From the NCBI GenBank assembly GCA_964562015.1, contig CAZLRH010000053.1:1-7265 (forward strand): 7,265 nt of DNA, in the 5' to 3' direction. A model generated the notes under the pieces. That model searched no databases. It worked only from the letters and a program-made list of their open reading frames with translations, and was not told the DNA's origin. The DNA is from CAZLRH01 sp964562015 (lineage in GTDB: Bacteria; Verrucomicrobiota; Verrucomicrobiia; Opitutales; JABDGR01). How positions within the stretch are numbered: the first letter of the stretch is position 1; each line of letters starts with the position of its first letter. A program made the translations under genes and the position numbers. Shown here piece by piece: positions 7,177-7,265 of this stretch.

Positions 7177-7265
7177 CTCCTCACAACGAGCGACAATCCA
7201 CCGAATCCTTCGGTGCCGGCCGGGTTTACGGTGATGAATGTGCGGCCCGTCACGTCCGATGGCCA
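7174..7265 (+). CDS. Start of a further open frame E (partial)
   Basis: An open frame starts at the ATG that ends the boundary repeat and runs off the window after 30 complete codons. The visible product begins MLLTTSDNPPNPSVPAGF and continues with TVMNVRPVTSDG. It has no signal peptide and does not resemble the first residues of A'. Codon use becomes GC-rich towards the edge, as in the A' core. By position it is expected to begin another core fragment, possibly joined at a different point of the core. No function can be assigned, and the frame could be a chance extension. Confidence 0.45.
   Translation, partial: MLLTTSDNPPNPSVPAGFTVMNVRPVTSDG

Overview
The window holds a compact run of genes, all on the + strand, with no gap longer than about 45 bases. 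No tRNA, rRNA, CRISPR array, transposase or integrase is visible. The organism cannot be named. GC content is moderately high, purine-rich Shine-Dalgarno sites are weak or absent before most starts, and there are large surface-type proteins with partners carrying signal peptides. This points to a Gram-negative or didermic bacterium, and the Verrucomicrobiota/Planctomycetota/Lentisphaerota group is a low-confidence guess.

Layout: (1) bases 1-1703, the 3' part of a large gene (tip A) whose first 55 bases are identical to an internal stretch of the second large gene; it ends in a zinc-metallopeptidase-like domain (HEWMH, then a Met-turn-like NNFMVG). (2) 1678-2607 and 2616-3530, two paralogous genes (B, C), each with a signal peptide, a helical body and one C-terminal membrane anchor ending WW(L/F)WxEWK. 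(3) a 43-base gap with a palindrome and a boundary repeat. (4) 3574-6039, a second large gene (A') made of a GC-rich 'core' fragment of about 338 codons, shared with tip A at its end, followed by a divergent, less GC-rich tip with a metzincin site (HEVGHVLNLRH plus NLMG Met-turn). (5) 6029-7135, gene D, with signal peptide and C-terminal anchor like B and C but an unrelated-looking body. (6) the boundary repeat again, at 7151-7176. (7) 7174 to the end, the start of another open frame (E).

Interpretation (inference): the window looks like part of a tandem cassette array. Each cassette is a fragment of a shared core, a variable C-terminal metallopeptidase tip, and one or two membrane-tethered partner genes that overlap or closely follow the tip. 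This is the logic of polymorphic toxin/immunity loci and of Rhs-type 'orphan tip' cassettes, where homologous recombination in a conserved core swaps C-terminal effectors together with their immunity genes. Here the effectors would be metzincin-like proteases and the candidate immunity proteins would be anchored in the inner membrane, facing the periplasm. Neither the core nor the partner families is one I recognise, so the toxin/immunity roles are a hypothesis from architecture and not an assignment by homology.
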